64,000 nucleotides of DNA, taken from Comamonas sp. GB3 AK4-5 (GTDB lineage Bacteria > Pseudomonadota > Gammaproteobacteria > Burkholderiales > Burkholderiaceae_C). The notes under the pieces were generated by a model that was not told the origin of the DNA, searched no databases, and worked only from the letters and a program-made list of their open reading frames with translations. How positions within the stretch are numbered: position 1 is the stretch's first letter; each line of letters begins with the position of its first letter. The stretch covers positions 186,001 through 250,000 of the forward strand of contig NZ_CP166730.1 in assembly GCF_041320665.1 (NCBI RefSeq), written 5' to 3'. The position numbers and the translations under genes are program-made. Positions 52,390 through 62,195 of this stretch are shown here, in pieces.

Positions 52390-53418
52390 TCAGCGCACCG
52401 GAATGGCAATCGGCCGCAGCGGTGCGGCGTCGCCGCCGCGGATCTTGAGTGGGCCGCCGATGAAGGCGAACTCATAGACCTTGTCGCGCGAGAGCGCGTC
52501 CAGGGCCACCAGCTCCATGATGGGAATGCCTTGCTGGGCCAGCAGATAGCTGTGCAGCGGCACGTAGTCGTCGTCCACCTCGGAGGGGAAGGTTTCCAGG
52601 CTCAGGTTGTCGGCGCCGACGATCATGGCGCCGCCGTCCTCGGCCAGAAAACGTGCGGCATCCAGACCCAGCCCGGGGGGCTTGGCCATATAGGCCTGGG
52701 GCTGGCCGTAGAGCTGCATGCGGCCCGTGCGGATCAGCACGATGTCGCCCTGCTGCAGCGTCACGTTCTGGCGCTCCAGCGCGTCCTTGAGGTCCTGGCG
52801 CGTGATGCGGTACTGGTCGGGCAGCATGTCCACGCCCTTGGCGGCAGCCACATCGATCAGCACGCCGCGCGCCACCAGTGGCGGGAATTTCTCTATGCCC
52901 GTGCGTTGCCAGCCGCGGTCGCCCAGGTGTTCGTCGGCGCTGAAACCGTTCCAGATCCTGCCGCGTATGCCGAAGTGGTTGAGCGCGTCGATGTGGGTGC
53001 CCGTGTGGCTGTACATGGAGAAGGCCGTGCCCGTGTAGCTGCGCGTGGCGTTCATGTCTTTGCCCATGTTCATGGGGTCGTCCACCACGGTGCCGCGCGG
53101 TGTGTGCGTCATCCAGAACTGGTAGTGCGGGTCGCCGGCGTCTTGCCAGCTGGGCATGCCCACGTAGTACTCGGTGGCCAGGTCATAGACCTGACCGCCC
53201 GTGATGCGCTGCAGGATGGCGGCGCGCGAGGCGGGCGTGATCAGGTTCAGCCGGCCGATCTCGTCGCCCGGGCCCCAGGGGCTGGTGCCCACGTCCTGGC
53301 GTGCGCCGGCCGGAGGCTCGTGGCCGCCGTGGGCATGGGTGAGGCCGGAGAAGGCGGCGGCCATGGCGAGCAGCAAAGCGGAGAGACCCTGCAAACGGGC
53401 GCGGGGGGAGGATGTCAT
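52390..53418 (-). CDS. Secreted cyclase-family metal hydrolase (KynB-like fold)
   Basis: A 342-residue protein with a signal peptide (residues 1-29, ending THAHG). The metal-binding motif HTGTHIDALNHF is the cyclase/kynurenine formamidase signature (HxGTHxDxxxH). Other blocks: SPWGPGDEIGRLNLITP, YFVGMP-like YYVGMPSW, LQQGDIVLIRTGRM and VGADNLSLETFP. Length exceeds cytoplasmic KynB (about 210) and matches the larger periplasmic cyclase group, whose substrates are mostly unknown. It is convergent with cidAB. An HGGHE segment after the signal may add a metal site. Confidence 0.9.
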   Translation of the reverse strand: MTSSPRARLQGLSALLLAMAAAFSGLTHAHGGHEPPAGARQDVGTSPWGPGDEIGRLNLITPASRAAILQRITGGQVYDLATEYYVGMPSWQDAGDPHYQFWMTHTPRGTVVDDPMNMGKDMNATRSYTGTAFSMYSHTGTHIDALNHFGIRGRIWNGFSADEHLGDRGWQRTGIEKFPPLVARGVLIDVAAAKGVDMLPDQYRITRQDLKDALERQNVTLQQGDIVLIRTGRMQLYGQPQAYMAKPPGLGLDAARFLAEDGGAMIVGADNLSLETFPSEVDDDYVPLHSYLLAQQGIPIMELVALDALSRDKVYEFAFIGGPLKIRGGDAAPLRPIAIPVR

Positions 53419-53490
53419 GGATTTTCCTTGGAAGCGGTACGCCTTGCGGCGCGGGAATGAAAGCGCGAGAGACGCGAGAGGAAGAAGTGA

Positions 53491-54213
53491 TCAGCCCAGC
53501 AGGCCACGCAGCCGCTCACGCAGTGCGGCCAGGGGTTGGGTTTGCTGCGGCGGCAGGCCCGGGGCGATCAAGGTGGGAATGGCATGCAGGCCCATGCGCT
53601 GGGCCAGTGCGCGGTCTTGGTGGACCAGATGCAGTGCCTCGGGGCTTTCCATGCAACGTGCAAAAGCATTGCGTTCAAAGCCGGTGCGGGTGGCAATGTC
53701 CAGCAGCACCTCGGCGTCGCCAATGTTGCGGTGGGCGCTCAGATGGGCGTGCTGTATGGCGTCGAACAGATCCCAGTGGGCCGCGTCGCCCTCCAGAATC
53801 TGGGCGGCCTGGCAGGCCAACGCACCGGCCATGCCGCTGGGGTATTCAAAGCTTTCGCGGCGCATGCCTGCAATGTCGATGCGCTGCGCGTCGTCATGCC
53901 GGGCGCAGGCCTCCCAGTGGCCCAGAATGGTGTGCTTGGCCTGCTCCATGGAGCCAAACGTCGCCACCATCTCGGCGCGCGAGGCCTGCAGCACAAAGCT
54001 GCGCTGGCGCACACGCAGGCCCAGCTCGCTTGCCACCTGGCGCAGGCGGGGCGACATCACATAGCACCAGCCGCAGACCACGTCATGGAAGAAATCGATG
54101 GTGGGGGCGCTCTGTGCTGCCGCAGGCAGGGCCGTGGTGGAGGCAGGTTGGGCGGCGCTTTGTGCTGGGGTTTGCGCGGGCAAAGCGCAGGCGAAATCAT
54201 GGCATTGCGTCAT
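53491..54213 (-). CDS. DsbA/FrnE-like thioredoxin-fold oxidoreductase
   Basis: A 240-residue DsbA-family protein. The catalytic CxxC is in FFHDVVCGWCYVMSP (CGWC), preceded by an Ala/Pro/Gln-rich lead of about 40 residues without a typical signal peptide. The helical insert (EYPSGMAGALACQAAQIL) and cis-Pro loop GLHAIPTLI fit. FrnE-type proteins are cytoplasmic disulfide isomerases; the lead makes location uncertain. ATG at 54213 has AAGGA upstream, better than the ATG at 54228. The next gene upstream on the strand is a LysR regulator 92 nt away. Confidence 0.88.
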   Translation of the reverse strand: MTQCHDFACALPAQTPAQSAAQPASTTALPAAAQSAPTIDFFHDVVCGWCYVMSPRLRQVASELGLRVRQRSFVLQASRAEMVATFGSMEQAKHTILGHWEACARHDDAQRIDIAGMRRESFEYPSGMAGALACQAAQILEGDAAHWDLFDAIQHAHLSAHRNIGDAEVLLDIATRTGFERNAFARCMESPEALHLVHQDRALAQRMGLHAIPTLIAPGLPPQQTQPLAALRERLRGLLG

Positions 54214-54305
54214 GCTTGTGTCCTTCATGGCTGATGGACCGCAAGCGTAGGGCGCAGGCCCTGTGCGAGTAAGAGGCCTGTGCTTGAGAAACTCTTAACC
54301 CAGCG

Positions 54306-55187
54306 TCAAGAATCCCCGCCCATGGCAGCTGGCAGCTCCTCGGCCAGAAAGTCCACAAAGGCCCGCACCTTGGGCAGCAGGTGGCGCTGCGTGGGATAGA
54401 CCGCGTAGACATGGCGTGCCGGCGTGGATTGGCCCGGAAAATCCAGTGCCACAAGCTGGCCTGCCGCTATCGCCGGCTGGGCGAGAAAGGACGGCAACGC
54501 ACCAATGCCCAGGCCGGCCACCAGCAGCTCGCGCAGCATCAGGCTGTTGTTGACGCTGGCACGCGCTTCGGTCGGGGCTTCCAGGCCATCGTCGGCCTGT
54601 GCCAGGCTGTAGTGCAGCAGGGCGTGCTCACGCAGCGCGGCCACGCTGCTCGGGCGGCCGCGCTGCTGCAAATAGGCAGGCGATGCGCACAGCATTTGCG
54701 ACAGCGAGGCCAGGCGCCGCGCAATCAGTGAGGAGTCGGCCAGCTCAGCGCTCAGGCGTATGGAGACATCAAAGCCCTGGCCCACGGCGTCCACCAGCCG
54801 GTCTTCCATGGACAGATCGATTTGCAACTGCGGATGGCGCTGCATAAAGCGCGCCAGCAGCGGCGCCAGCGTGCTCAGCGCAAACGACAGCGGGGCGTTC
54901 ACGCGCAGCCGCCCCGCCACCTGCTGCGACTGGGCGCGCACCGATTGTTCCAGCGCGTCAAAGCCATCCAGCAGCCGGCAGCATTCGGCGTAATAGGCCT
55001 GACCGGTATCGGTCAGGCTCATGCGGCGCGTGGTGCGCTGGATCAGCACGGCGCCCAGCTGGGCTTCCAGCGCGCGCAGCTGTTTGCTGAGCGCGGCCGA
55101 GGACAGGTCCAGTGCATCGGCCGCCTTGGCAATGCTGCCCAGTTCAACAATGCGCCGAAAGGCGCGCAAAGGGGTGAGCGTATCCAT
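54306..55187 (-). CDS. LysR-family transcriptional regulator
   Basis: A 293-residue LysR regulator: winged helix MDTLTPLRAFRRIVELGSI, SSAALSKQLRALEAQLGAVL; effector domain GRLRVNAPLSFALSTLAP to ending EELPAAMGG. The subtype (PPLRAF...FVRIVE-like start, GRLRVNAP) is the large group often regulating adjacent oxidoreductases. ATG at 55187. It precedes the DsbA-like gene on the same strand and may control it; other targets cannot be excluded. Confidence 0.9.
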   Translation of the reverse strand: MDTLTPLRAFRRIVELGSIAKAADALDLSSAALSKQLRALEAQLGAVLIQRTTRRMSLTDTGQAYYAECCRLLDGFDALEQSVRAQSQQVAGRLRVNAPLSFALSTLAPLLARFMQRHPQLQIDLSMEDRLVDAVGQGFDVSIRLSAELADSSLIARRLASLSQMLCASPAYLQQRGRPSSVAALREHALLHYSLAQADDGLEAPTEARASVNNSLMLRELLVAGLGIGALPSFLAQPAIAAGQLVALDFPGQSTPARHVYAVYPTQRHLLPKVRAFVDFLAEELPAAMGGDS

Positions 55188-55286
55188 GCGAGAGAAAAGC
55201 AAAAACGTGGCCCGCAGCGTAGCAGCTTGCGCAGTGGGGCCGACGCGGCCCGGGCGTATGCGCTTTGCTTCTGAAAAATGAGCTGC

Positions 55287-56780
55287 TCAAGCGTTTGCAG
55301 CTTGCTTGAGCGGCCCAAAACACCATGCATACGCGCCCAGCGTGTACGCCGTCTTGACCGTGGTGTAGAACTCTTGGGCATAGCGGCCTTGCTCGCGCGG
55401 GCCGTAGCTGGAGCCCTTGCGGCCGCCAAAGGGAACGTGGTAGTCCACGCCTGCCGTGGGCAGGTTCACCATCACCATGCCGGCCTGGCTGTGGCGTTTG
55501 AAGTGGGTGGCGTATTTCAGGCTGGTGGTGGCAATGCCGGCGGACAGACCGAACTCGGTGTCATTGGCCATGTGCAGGGCTTCTTCGTAGTCCCGCACGC
55601 GGACCACGCTGGCCACCGGGCCAAACACTTCTTCGCGGTTGATGCGCATCTCGGCGGTGCTGTCCACCAGCAGTGCGGGCTGCATGAAGAACCCCAGCTT
55701 GCCGCTGCCCGTGTGGCAGCCCACGCGGGTCCCGCCAGCAGCGAGCACCGCGCCCTCGGCCTGGGCAATGTCCACAGAGTGCAGGTCTTGCTCCAGCTGG
55801 GCCTGGCTCACCACGGGGCCGATGTCGGTGTTGGCGGCACGTGCATCACCGACGCGGAGGTTGGCCATGCGCGCTTGCAATGCCTGCACAAAAGCGGGGT
55901 AGATCTGATCGGTCACGATGAGGCGGCTGGAGGCCGTGCAGCGCTGGCCGGTGGAATAAAAACAGCTTTGCGCCGCTAGCTCCACGGCCTGGGGCAGATC
56001 GGCGTCGTCCAGCACCAGCTGCGGGTTTTTTCCGCCCATTTCCAGTTGCACCTTTTTGCCGTTTGCGGCGCAGGCCTTGGCAATGCCTCGGCCCACGCCG
56101 ACCGAACCGGTAAAGCTGATGGCCGCGATACCCGGGTGGTGGACCAAGGCCTCGCCAATCACCCGGCCCGTTCCCATGACCAGGTTGAATACGCCGGCGG
56201 GAATGCCGCTGCGCTGGATGATGTCGGCCAGCGCCCAGGCGCTGCCGGGCACCAGCTCGGCAGGCTTGAGCACCACGCAATTGCCAAAGGCCAGGGCGGG
56301 TGCAATCTTCCAGGCCGGGATGGCCATGGGGAAGTTCCACGGCGTGATCAGGCCCACCACGCCCAGGGGCTCGCGGCTGATTTCCACCCCAACGCCGGGG
56401 CGCAGCGACGGAATCGACTCGCCCGCCAGGCGCAGGCATTCCCCGGCAAAGAACTGGAAGATCTGGCCGGCGCGCCCGACTTCGCCTATGGCCTCGGCCA
56501 GGGTCTTGCCCTCTTCGCGGGCCAGCAGATCGCCCAGTTCGGCCTTGCGGGCCAGGAGCTCGTTGCCAATCTTCAGCAGGGCGTCGTGGCGGGCCTGTAT
56601 GCCCGAGAGGCTCCAGGCCGGAAAGGCCGCAGTGGCTGCGGCCACGGCGGTTTGCACATCCTCGGCCGTGCCCTGGGCGTATTCACCGACCACATCGGCC
56701 AGATCGCTGGGGTTGGTATTGGCCTGGTAGCTGGCAGCGGCCGTCCATTGGCCGTTGATGAGGTTGTCGTAGCGGGGCAT
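55287..56780 (-). CDS. Aldehyde dehydrogenase, probable 2,5-dioxopentanoate (alpha-ketoglutaric semialdehyde) dehydrogenase
   Basis: A 497-residue NAD(P)-dependent aldehyde dehydrogenase. Motifs: LITPWNFPMAIPAWKIAPAL, GSVGVGRGIAKACA, the catalytic Glu in VQLEMGGKNP and the catalytic Cys in STGQRCTASSR, and EVFGPVASV near the end. Length and context fit the enzyme that oxidises alpha-ketoglutaric semialdehyde made by KdgD to 2-oxoglutarate. Other aldehydes are possible from sequence alone. ATG at 56780; it follows the glucarate dehydratase gene on the same strand with 135 nt between. Confidence 0.92.
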   Translation of the reverse strand: MPRYDNLINGQWTAAASYQANTNPSDLADVVGEYAQGTAEDVQTAVAAATAAFPAWSLSGIQARHDALLKIGNELLARKAELGDLLAREEGKTLAEAIGEVGRAGQIFQFFAGECLRLAGESIPSLRPGVGVEISREPLGVVGLITPWNFPMAIPAWKIAPALAFGNCVVLKPAELVPGSAWALADIIQRSGIPAGVFNLVMGTGRVIGEALVHHPGIAAISFTGSVGVGRGIAKACAANGKKVQLEMGGKNPQLVLDDADLPQAVELAAQSCFYSTGQRCTASSRLIVTDQIYPAFVQALQARMANLRVGDARAANTDIGPVVSQAQLEQDLHSVDIAQAEGAVLAAGGTRVGCHTGSGKLGFFMQPALLVDSTAEMRINREEVFGPVASVVRVRDYEEALHMANDTEFGLSAGIATTSLKYATHFKRHSQAGMVMVNLPTAGVDYHVPFGGRKGSSYGPREQGRYAQEFYTTVKTAYTLGAYAWCFGPLKQAANA

Positions 56781-56915
56781 CGGGGACTCCGTGAAAGAAG
56801 AAGGTCGGAAGGACAGCGTTCGGGCCGCAGCCCGCTCAGTGACGCGGCCTGGCTGTACCAAGGAGGTGCCCGCAAGGCTTTCCCTGGCGGGGAAGGCGCG
56901 CAGCAGCACAGGGCT

Positions 56916-58253
56916 TCATCTCGCCATGCAGGGTCGCTTGGGATCAAAGCTCCAGCCGGGGATGAGGTGTTGCATGGCCATGGCATCGTCGCGGGCGCCC
57001 AGGCCATGCTCCAGGTACAGGGCGTTGGCGCGCAGCAGGGCGGCGCGGTCCACGGTCACGCCCAGGCCCGGGGTCTTGGGCACTTCGACAAAGCCGCCCT
57101 GGATCTGCAGCGGGTTCTGCGTCAGGTATTGGCCGTCCTGCCAGATCCAGTGGGTGTCGATGGCCGTGACCTTGCCGGGAACGGCGGCCGCCACATGGGT
57201 GAACATGGCCAGCGAGATATCGAAGTGGTTGTTGGAGTGCGAGCCCCAGGTCAGCCCCCAGTCGCGGCAGGTCTGGCCCACGCGCACGGCGCCGGCCATG
57301 GTCCAGAAATGGGGGTCGGCCAGCGGGATGTCCACCGATTGCAGCGACAGCGCATGCACCATCTGGCGCCAGTCGGTGGCCACCATATTGGTGGCCGTGG
57401 GCAGGCCGGTGGCGCGGCGGAATTCCGCCATCACCTCCCGGCCAGAAAAACCGCCCTCGGCCCCGCAGGGGTCTTCGGCATAGGCCAGAGTGCCGCGCAT
57501 ATCGCGCATCAGGCGGATGGCGTCTTTCAGCAGCCAGCCCCCGTTGGGGTCCAGCGTGATGCGGGCCTGGGGAAAGCGCTGGGCCAGTGCGGTGACGGCT
57601 TCGATCTCCTGCTCGCCCGGCAGCACGCCACCCTTGAGCTTGAAGTCATTGAAGCCGTAGCGTGCGTAGGCGGCCTCGGCCTGGCGCACGATGGCATCGG
57701 GCGTCATGGCGGTCTGGTGGCGCACCTGTGCCCAGTCGCCCAGGTCCCATGGGTCCTGGCCAGGTTGGAGGTAGGGCAGCCGGGTCTGCGTGCTGGGGCC
57801 GACAAAGAACAGATAGCCCAGCATTTCCACGCGCTCGCGCTGCTGGCCTTCGCCCAGCAGCGCGGCTATGGGCACGCCCAGACGCTGTCCCAGCAGGTCC
57901 AGCAGCGCGCATTCGATGGCGGTGACCGCATGCACGGCGACGCGCAGGTCAAAGGTCTGCAGGCCACGCCCTGCGCTGTCACGGCCGGCCAGAAAGGCTT
58001 GCAGCCGTTGCAGCAGCTGCAGGTGCTGCCCTATGGGCTGGCCGATCAACAGCTGCTTGCTGTCTTCCAATGCCCGGCGAATAGCGTCGCCTCCCGGCAC
58101 TTCGCCGACGCCGGTGTGTCCGCTGCTGTCGTGCAGCAGCACCACGTTGCGCGTGAAATAAGGCGCATGGGCACCGCTGAGGTTCATCAGCATGCCGTCG
58201 CGTCCGGCAACGGGAATGATCTCGATCTCGGTGATGGTGGGCGTGTGGTGCAT
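56916..58253 (-). CDS. gudD: Glucarate dehydratase
   Basis: A 445-residue enolase-superfamily enzyme that dehydrates D-glucarate (and L-idarate) to 5-keto-4-deoxyglucarate; E. coli GudD is of similar length. N-terminal [29 protein letters not shown] is characteristic; catalytic and metal residues appear in [10 protein letters not shown] (Lys), ITLDPNGGW (Asp), [11 protein letters not shown] (Glu), ATNMVATDW and GSHSNNHFD (His/Asp). The ATG at 58253 is chosen to match family starts; the frame extends to 58328. It lies in the aldarate gene set with KdgD and the aldehyde dehydrogenase. Confidence 0.95.
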   Translation of the reverse strand: MHHTPTITEIEIIPVAGRDGMLMNLSGAHAPYFTRNVVLLHDSSGHTGVGEVPGGDAIRRALEDSKQLLIGQPIGQHLQLLQRLQAFLAGRDSAGRGLQTFDLRVAVHAVTAIECALLDLLGQRLGVPIAALLGEGQQRERVEMLGYLFFVGPSTQTRLPYLQPGQDPWDLGDWAQVRHQTAMTPDAIVRQAEAAYARYGFNDFKLKGGVLPGEQEIEAVTALAQRFPQARITLDPNGGWLLKDAIRLMRDMRGTLAYAEDPCGAEGGFSGREVMAEFRRATGLPTATNMVATDWRQMVHALSLQSVDIPLADPHFWTMAGAVRVGQTCRDWGLTWGSHSNNHFDISLAMFTHVAAAVPGKVTAIDTHWIWQDGQYLTQNPLQIQGGFVEVPKTPGLGVTVDRAALLRANALYLEHGLGARDDAMAMQHLIPGWSFDPKRPCMAR

Positions 58254-58358
58254 GGTGGTGTGCAGCAAAGGCAAAAACATCGGGAGTGATGGGGCTGCGC
58301 CGGTGTCTGGGAGCACTGGTGAAGCCATGGCGCACCAAGGGCGGTGGGCGCCTGGGCC

Positions 58359-59315
58359 TTAATTGGCCGTGATCTTGCGCAGCTGGATGAGCTGCTTCCA
58401 GCGCTCGGACTCCTGGGCTTGAAAACGGGCGAACGCCGTCGGGCTGTTGCCAATGATTTCGAAGCCCTGGGCGATGAAGCGCTCCTGTACCTCGGGCAGT
58501 CGCATGGCGGAAATGGCCGCCTGGGCCAGCTTGGCCTTGATGTCGGCAGGCAGGCCCTTGGGGGCCACCATGCCCTGCCATGAATAGACTTCGGCACCCT
58601 TCACACCTGACTCGGCCAGCGTGGGCACATAAGGCAGGGCGGGAATGCGGTGACTGCCCGTGACGGCCAGGGCGACCAGCTTGCCGTTGCGCAGATGGGG
58701 GAGCACGGCATTGATGTTCTGGAAGGCATAGTCCACCTGGCCCCCCAGCAGATCGGTGATGGCCGGGGCACCGCCCTTGTAGGGCACATGGATGCCGGTG
58801 GTGCCGGTCTGCTGCCAGAACAGCTCGGCCGAGAGATGGTCGGACGAGCCGTTGCCAGAGCTGGCAAAGCTGCGCTGGCCAGGCTGGGCCTTCAGCTCTT
58901 CGATCACATCGGCCACGCTGCGCGCCTTGTGCCTGGCATTGGTCACCAGCACATTGGGCGCCTGCACGGCCATGGTGATGTAGTCAAAGTCCTGTTGTGC
59001 GTCGTAGGCGAGGTTCTTCACCAAATGGGGGGTGATCACCAAAGGCCCCAGCGAGGTCACCAGCAAGGTGTAGCCATCGGCGGGCGCGCGCTTGACGGCG
59101 CCCGCGCCCAGCGTGCCGGTTGCCCCGGGGCGGTTTTCCACCACAAAGGGCTTGCCCAGGTGCTCGCCCATGTGCAGGGCCATGGTGCGGGCCACGGTAT
59201 CCGTGGAGCCGCCAGCAGGAAAGGGGACCACCACGGTCACCGCCCTTTCGGGCCAGGGCGCAGCATGTCCGGCAAGTGCCAGCGCGGCGGCCCAGGTCAG
59301 CCATATTTTTTTCAT
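58359..59315 (-). CDS. Bug/TctC-family solute-binding protein (aldarate cluster)
   Basis: A 318-residue periplasmic receptor with a Sec signal (MKKIWLTWAAALALAGHAA). Family blocks: TVVVPFPAGGSTDTVAR, VENRPGATGTLGAGAV, FASSGNGSSDHLSAELFW, HVPYKGGAPAITDLLGGQVD, VPTLAESGVKGAEVYSWQGM. It sits between kdgD and gudD on the same strand with short gaps, so glucarate, galactarate or a keto-deoxy derivative is the likely ligand. A TRAP receptor gene at the other end of the cluster may handle uronates. Confidence 0.93.
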   Translation of the reverse strand: MKKIWLTWAAALALAGHAAPWPERAVTVVVPFPAGGSTDTVARTMALHMGEHLGKPFVVENRPGATGTLGAGAVKRAPADGYTLLVTSLGPLVITPHLVKNLAYDAQQDFDYITMAVQAPNVLVTNARHKARSVADVIEELKAQPGQRSFASSGNGSSDHLSAELFWQQTGTTGIHVPYKGGAPAITDLLGGQVDYAFQNINAVLPHLRNGKLVALAVTGSHRIPALPYVPTLAESGVKGAEVYSWQGMVAPKGLPADIKAKLAQAAISAMRLPEVQERFIAQGFEIIGNSPTAFARFQAQESERWKQLIQLRKITAN

Positions 59316-59345
59316 GTGTGCCTTTTTGCGTGGGCGGTGGTGGGC

Positions 59346-60254
59346 TTATTTCTCGACCTTGTCGATCAAGGCGGCCAGCATGTCCAGCTCTTCGGGCTGC
59401 AGCTCGGCCAGGGGCGTGCGCACCGGGCCTGCATCGTGGCCGACCAGCTTGGCGCCTGCTTTCACGATGGACACGGCATAGCCTTCGCTGCGGTTGCGGA
59501 TCTGCAGATAGGGCATGAAGAAATCCCGGAGCAGCTGCTGCTGTGTCGCGTGGTCATCGGTTCTCACCGCCTCATAAAAGCGCATGGCGGTGCGGGGGAT
59601 GAAGTTGAAGACGGCGGAGGAATACACCGGTGTGCCCAGCGCCTTGTAGGCTGCGGCATAGACCTCTGCCGTAGGCAGGCCGCCCAGATAAGCCAGGCGG
59701 TCCCCCATGGTCAGGTACATGGCGGTCATGGCCTCGACGTCACCCACGCCGTCCTTGAAGCCCACCAGATTCGGGTTGCGTTCGCACAGCCGGGCCACGG
59801 TCTCCGGCTTGAAACGGCTGACGCCGCGGTTGTAGATGACGACGCCGAATTGCACGTTGCGGCACACGGCTTCCACATGGGCCGCGAGACCTTGCTGGCT
59901 GGCCTCGGTCATGTAGTGGGGCATCAGCAAGATGCCATGGGCGCCTGCCGCTTCTGCCGCCTGTGCGCACTGGATGGCAAAGCGCGTGGGGCCGCCCGCG
60001 CCGGCAATGATGGGCACCTTGCCTTTGCAGGTGTTCACCGCTGTCTGGATGATCTGCGGATATTCCTCGGCAGTCAGCGAGAAAAACTCCCCCGTGCCGC
60101 CGGCCGCGAACAGTGCACTGGCGCCATAGGGGGCCAGCCATTCCAGGCGCTTTGCATAGCCCTTGGGATTGAAATGTCCGTGATGGTCAAAGTCCGTCAC
60201 CGGGAACGACAACAAACCGGAACGCATGACATGTTTGACTTCTTGGGGGCTCAT
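59346..60254 (-). CDS. kdgD: 5-dehydro-4-deoxyglucarate dehydratase
   Basis: A 302-residue DapA-family aldolase-fold enzyme that dehydrates and decarboxylates 5-keto-4-deoxyglucarate to alpha-ketoglutaric semialdehyde. Schiff-base Lys167 is in [10 protein letters not shown], catalytic Tyr141 in VVIYNRG, and the GGTGEFFSL loop (residues 52-60) binds the carboxylate. AGGAG lies 8 nt before the ATG at 60254. It is the first gene of the minus-strand aldarate operon (kdgD, Bug, gudD, aldehyde dehydrogenase) and faces a FadR-type regulator's region upstream. Confidence 0.95.
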   Translation of the reverse strand: MSPQEVKHVMRSGLLSFPVTDFDHHGHFNPKGYAKRLEWLAPYGASALFAAGGTGEFFSLTAEEYPQIIQTAVNTCKGKVPIIAGAGGPTRFAIQCAQAAEAAGAHGILLMPHYMTEASQQGLAAHVEAVCRNVQFGVVIYNRGVSRFKPETVARLCERNPNLVGFKDGVGDVEAMTAMYLTMGDRLAYLGGLPTAEVYAAAYKALGTPVYSSAVFNFIPRTAMRFYEAVRTDDHATQQQLLRDFFMPYLQIRNRSEGYAVSIVKAGAKLVGHDAGPVRTPLAELQPEELDMLAALIDKVEK

Positions 60255-60336
60255 GGGACTCCTTGAATGAAGGGGGACAGAAAACAGCGGCAAGCGCCAG
60301 CCATGCCGAAAAGGGCTTGGGGCCTATTTTGATATC

Positions 60337-60350
60337 AGTCATCATACAAG
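60337..60350. promoter_or_regulatory. Candidate GntR operator upstream of kdgD
   Basis: AGTCATCATACAAG; on the minus strand CTTGTATGATGACT, sharing TTGTATGA with the site at 61329-61341. It lies 83 bp upstream of the kdgD start. Confidence 0.45.
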
Positions 60351-60507
60351 TTGAGTTCTTCTGATTCCACGCAAAGAAGCTAGGGGGAAACGCGAGGCTG
60401 TGTGTCTCCTTGTTGCAGCGTGCGTGCTGCGGCGGCCTCGTGATGAGGGCGGAAAAAGGCGTGCAGAGGGCGCTGCGCCATGGCGGCGCAGGATGGCCGG
60501 GTTCGGT

Positions 60508-61311
60508 TCAGTCGCTGCTGCTGTCGCCGGCCTGGCGGGCCAGGCGCAGGCGTTCGCGTGAGTTTGTCAGGTGGATGCGCATGGCGGCGCGGGCCGAGTC
60601 GGCGTCTTGCCGCTCGATGGCGGCGTAAATCTCTTCGTGCTCGCGGTTCACGCGGCGCAGGTAGTCGGGGTCGCGCGCGGGCCTGTCGATGGAAGCGATG
60701 CGGTTGCGCGGAATCAGCATGCTGCCGAAGTGCTGCAGGATCTCCTGGAAATAGCGATTGCCCGTGGCCTGGGCAATGCTGAGGTGAAAGGCCAGGTCGT
60801 GGCTGACGGTCTCCTTGCCCTGTGCGAAATGGTGCTCAAAAGCCTGGAGTGCATCGCGCATGGACTGCAGGTGCTCACTTTTTCTGCGTTGTGCGGCCAG
60901 GCTGGCCGCCTCGGTTTCCAGGCTGATGCGCAGCTCCAGTATGGCCAGCACATCCATGGCCTCGTGCAGCTCATGGGCGCTGAGCACCAGGCTGGAGGCC
61001 GGGCGTGCCGAGAGCACAAAAGTGCCTATGCCGTGGCGGGTTTCCACCAGGCCGGCGGCCTGGAGTTTGGACAGCGCCTCGCGCACCACGGTGCGACTGA
61101 CGTCGTAGCTGCGCACCAGGTCGGATTCGGTGGGCAGCTTGTCGCCTTCCTTGAGCTGGCCCTGGCGAATCTTGGCCTCGAACTCTTCCGACAGCAGATT
61201 GGCGAGGTTGCGGCTGCCGCGACCGGATCGGCTGCGCAGTGCGCTGCCTTCTGGGGTGGCGGACGTGGCGGCAGACTCGGGTAACTCCGAGGGTGGCGGG
61301 CTGATGGTCAT
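60508..61311 (-). CDS. FadR-subfamily GntR regulator
   Basis: A 267-residue regulator: N-terminal winged helix (LKEGDKLPTESDLVRSYDVSR, TVVREALSKLQAAGLVETRHG, GIGTFVL; residues about 35-105) and all-helical FCD ligand domain (LELRISLETEAASLAA, DLAFHLSIAQATGNRYF, REHEEIYAAIERQD) with the metal-binding Asp and His positions visible (HDLAFH, EHEE). Such proteins bind small carboxylates. It is divergent from the uronate dehydrogenase gene with 53 nt between them and lies upstream of kdgD, so it probably represses both arms until a uronate or aldarate is present. Confidence 0.92.
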   Translation of the reverse strand: MTISPPPSELPESAATSATPEGSALRSRSGRGSRNLANLLSEEFEAKIRQGQLKEGDKLPTESDLVRSYDVSRTVVREALSKLQAAGLVETRHGIGTFVLSARPASSLVLSAHELHEAMDVLAILELRISLETEAASLAAQRRKSEHLQSMRDALQAFEHHFAQGKETVSHDLAFHLSIAQATGNRYFQEILQHFGSMLIPRNRIASIDRPARDPDYLRRVNREHEEIYAAIERQDADSARAAMRIHLTNSRERLRLARQAGDSSSD

Positions 61312-61328
61312 GATAATAATTGCGCTAT

Positions 61329-61341
61329 GTTGTATGACAAC
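61329..61341. promoter_or_regulatory. Candidate GntR operator between regulator and uronate dehydrogenase
   Basis: GTTGTATGACAAC: perfect 5-bp arms with 3-nt spacer, 24 bp before the uronate dehydrogenase start and 18 bp from the regulator start. TTGTATGA is shared with the site upstream of kdgD. Confidence 0.55.
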
Positions 61342-61364
61342 GTATCACTATACGTACAAAACAG

Positions 61365-62195
61365 ATGTTTGCAAGATACAAATTTCACCGATTATTGTTG
61401 ACGGGCGCTGCCGGTGGATTGGGGCGGGTGCTGCGCGAGCGCCTGCGCCCTTTTGCAGAGGTGATGCGGCTGTCGGATGTGGCCGAGATGGCGCCGGCCC
61501 AAGGCAGCTTTGAAGAGCTCATGGCATGCGACCTGTCGGACAAAAGCGCGGTGCATGCGCTGGTGGCCGGCTGTGATGCCATCGTGCACATGGGCGGTAT
61601 CTCGGTGGAGCGGCCTTTTGAAGAGGTGCTGCAGGCCAATATTGCCGGCGTCGTCAATGTGTACGAAGCCGCGCGCTGCCATGGCGTGCGGCGGGTGGTG
61701 TTTGCCAGCTCCAACCATGTGATCGGTTTTTACAAGCAGACCGAAAAGATCGACGCCCATGTGCGCCGCCGCCCCGACAGCTTTTATGGCCTGTCCAAGT
61801 CCTTTGGCGAGGATGTCGCGAACTTTTACTTTGACCGCTACGGGATAGAGACCGTGAGCATGCGCATCGGTACGTCGGTGCCCGCGCCCAAAGACCGCCG
61901 CATGCTGAGTACCTGGCTCAGCTATGACGATCTGGTACAGCTCATCAGCAAAGGCCTGTTCACGCCGAATGTGGGCCATACGGTGGTGTATGGGGCGTCG
62001 GCCAACCGGGACGGCTGGTGGGACAACCATGCGGCCGCCCATCTGGGCTTTGCACCACAGGACAGCTCGGAGCCCTGGCGGACCGAGATCGAAGCCCTGG
62101 CGGCCCCGGCTGCCAACGACCCAGTTGCCCTCTACCAGGGCGGCGTCTTTACGGCCTATGGCCCGTTTGGTGACGAGGCCGGAGACGTTGCATGA
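61365..62195 (+). CDS. udh: Uronate dehydrogenase
   Basis: A 276-residue NAD-dependent short-chain-type enzyme that oxidises D-glucuronate or D-galacturonate to the aldarolactone. Sequence follows characterised uronate dehydrogenases of Pseudomonas and Agrobacterium: LLLTGAAGGLGRVLRERL (NAD motif, residues 10-20), VHMGGISVERPFEEVLQ, VFASSNHVIGFY, Tyr141-x3-Lys145 in SFYGLSKSFGE, RMLSTWLSYDDLVQLI and VYGASANRDGWWDN. The start codon at 61365 follows the regulator operator. The lactonase gene overlaps its stop by 4 nt. Confidence 0.94.
   Translation: MFARYKFHRLLLTGAAGGLGRVLRERLRPFAEVMRLSDVAEMAPAQGSFEELMACDLSDKSAVHALVAGCDAIVHMGGISVERPFEEVLQANIAGVVNVYEAARCHGVRRVVFASSNHVIGFYKQTEKIDAHVRRRPDSFYGLSKSFGEDVANFYFDRYGIETVSMRIGTSVPAPKDRRMLSTWLSYDDLVQLISKGLFTPNVGHTVVYGASANRDGWWDNHAAAHLGFAPQDSSEPWRTEIEALAAPAANDPVALYQGGVFTAYGPFGDEAGDVA

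Noticed and set aside
55275..55315. Second copy of the short Comamonadaceae-type repeat
   Set aside because: Only GAGCTGCT and a loose inverted CAAGC/GCTTG pattern are shared with 29166-29212; not enough to call a copy.
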